Assembly (NCBI GenBank): GCA_964477875.1
Contig: CAYZFR010000103.1
Coordinates: 1-13,953, forward strand
Origin: Kuafuiihalomonas sp964477875
Lineage (GTDB): Bacteria; Myxococcota; Kuafuiibacteriia; Kuafuiibacteriales; Kuafuiibacteriaceae
DNA length: 13,953 nt
Direction: 5' to 3'
Shown here: in pieces, positions 13,670-13,953 of the stretch
Numbering within the stretch: the first letter of the stretch is position 1
How the letters are laid out: every line of letters begins with the position of its first letter
Translations under genes and position numbers: made by a program
Notes under the pieces: generated by a model
Told to the model about the DNA's origin: nothing
What the model saw: only the letters and a program-made list of their open reading frames with translations
Databases searched by the model: none

Positions 13670-13953
13670 ATCATCCATCTCGGCCGCATTCGCTACGCGG
13701 ACGCGATGGAGCGCATGGAGGCGAGGGTGGTGGACCGAGGTGCGGGCCGAGTCCCCGACGCCCTCTTCTTGCTCGAGCACGAGCCCGTTCTGACCCTGGG
13801 CCGGCGGGCGAAGCAGGAGCACGTTCTCGCCACGCCGGAGCGCCTCGCCGAGCTCGGGATCGAGCTCGTGGAGTCGGGCCGGGGGGGCGACGTCACCTAT
13901 CACGGACCCGGGCAGATCGTTGGCTACCCGGTCCTCGACCTGAAGCCGGACCG
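13670..13953 (+). CDS. lipB: Octanoyltransferase LipB, N-terminal part (cut by window edge)
   Basis: The reading frame encodes IIHLGRIRYADAM, then LFLLEHEPVLTLGRRAK, then SGRGGDVTYHGPGQIVGYP, the unmistakable core of LipB, which moves octanoyl groups from ACP to lipoyl domains. RGGDVTYHGPGQ is the family signature, with the conserved His. About 95 codons are present and the catalytic Cys lies beyond the window. The start is unclear: homology begins at 13670 (an ATC codon), but no ATG, GTG or TTG exists in frame between the lpd stop (TGA 13643-13645) and ATG at 13705. That ATG would delete the conserved LGRxxYADA segment. The coordinate given marks where homology begins, not a proven start codon; 13705 is the conservative alternative. 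Placement after lpd suits a lipoate-metabolism unit. Confidence 0.88.
   Translation, partial: MIHLGRIRYADAMERMEARVVDRGAGRVPDALFLLEHEPVLTLGRRAKQEHVLATPERLAELGIELVESGRGGDVTYHGPGQIVGYPVLDLKPD

Noticed and set aside
13511..13903. Minus-strand open frame opposite the lpd end and lipB
   Set aside because: It is antisense to two recognised genes and has no recognisable motif.
1..13953. CRISPR arrays, insertion sequences, tRNA or rRNA genes
   Set aside because: No regularly spaced direct repeats, transposase-like reading frame, terminal inverted repeats, or cloverleaf-like sequence was seen on either strand.

Overview
The window is about 14 kb of GC-rich DNA from a Gram-negative bacterium. It has a periplasmic Skp/OmpH chaperone, FabZ, a Spy/CpxP-type periplasmic protein and an outer-membrane-type lipoprotein. 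I infer a deltaproteobacterium in the broad sense, most likely Myxococcota. The grounds are base composition, the density of two-component signalling genes, a lipoprotein with a Cys-rich segment plus divergent InlB-type repeats plus a LamG-like domain, and a DksA-like protein with a YteA-like degenerate zinc finger. No mobile element, CRISPR array, rRNA or tRNA was seen. Genes are tightly packed, and no gene-free stretch exceeds about 190 bases. Bases 1-90 hold the left edge and nothing I can recognise.

Left part (1-3000): a DksA/TraR-family gene points right, behind an inverted repeat and a plausible extended -10 promoter. It converges on a three-gene leftward operon: Spy/CpxP-like periplasmic protein, OmpR/CpxR-type response regulator, HAMP-containing sensor kinase. 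These genes are joined by 4-base ATGA and GTGA overlaps. A GC hairpin separates the two convergent units. Layout and content resemble an envelope-stress system in which the periplasmic protein reports to, or is controlled by, its own kinase.

Middle (3076-6167): a second leftward operon has a 197-residue protein with an RsbR-like STAS domain, overlapped by ATGA with a soluble hybrid histidine kinase (two GAF-like regions, PAS, DHp, ATPase, C-terminal receiver). It diverges from gshB (glutathione synthetase). The 63-base intergenic region carries a near-perfect 20-bp palindrome overlapping both predicted promoters.

Right part (6168-13953): a rightward series holds gshB, a 601-residue Cys-rich lipoprotein, an unknown helical cytoplasmic protein, an enoyl-CoA hydratase, skp/ompH, fabZ, lpd, and the start of lipB cut by the window edge. 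skp-fabZ looks like a reduced remnant of the skp-lpxD-fabZ-lpxA envelope cluster. lpd-lipB links lipoyl-protein reoxidation with lipoyl transfer.

The most unusual signal is regulatory. Six genes in the right part (gshB, lipoprotein, unknown protein, hydratase, skp, lpd) each have a -35-like hexamer resembling TTGACC, a 17-18 bp spacer, and a -10-like hexamer starting exactly 12 bases before the start codon, mostly with no visible Shine-Dalgarno sequence. That geometry predicts transcription starting on the first base of the start codon, that is, leaderless mRNAs. The internal genes of the leftward operons instead use overlaps, and the dksA-like and Spy-like genes have recognisable Shine-Dalgarno sequences.
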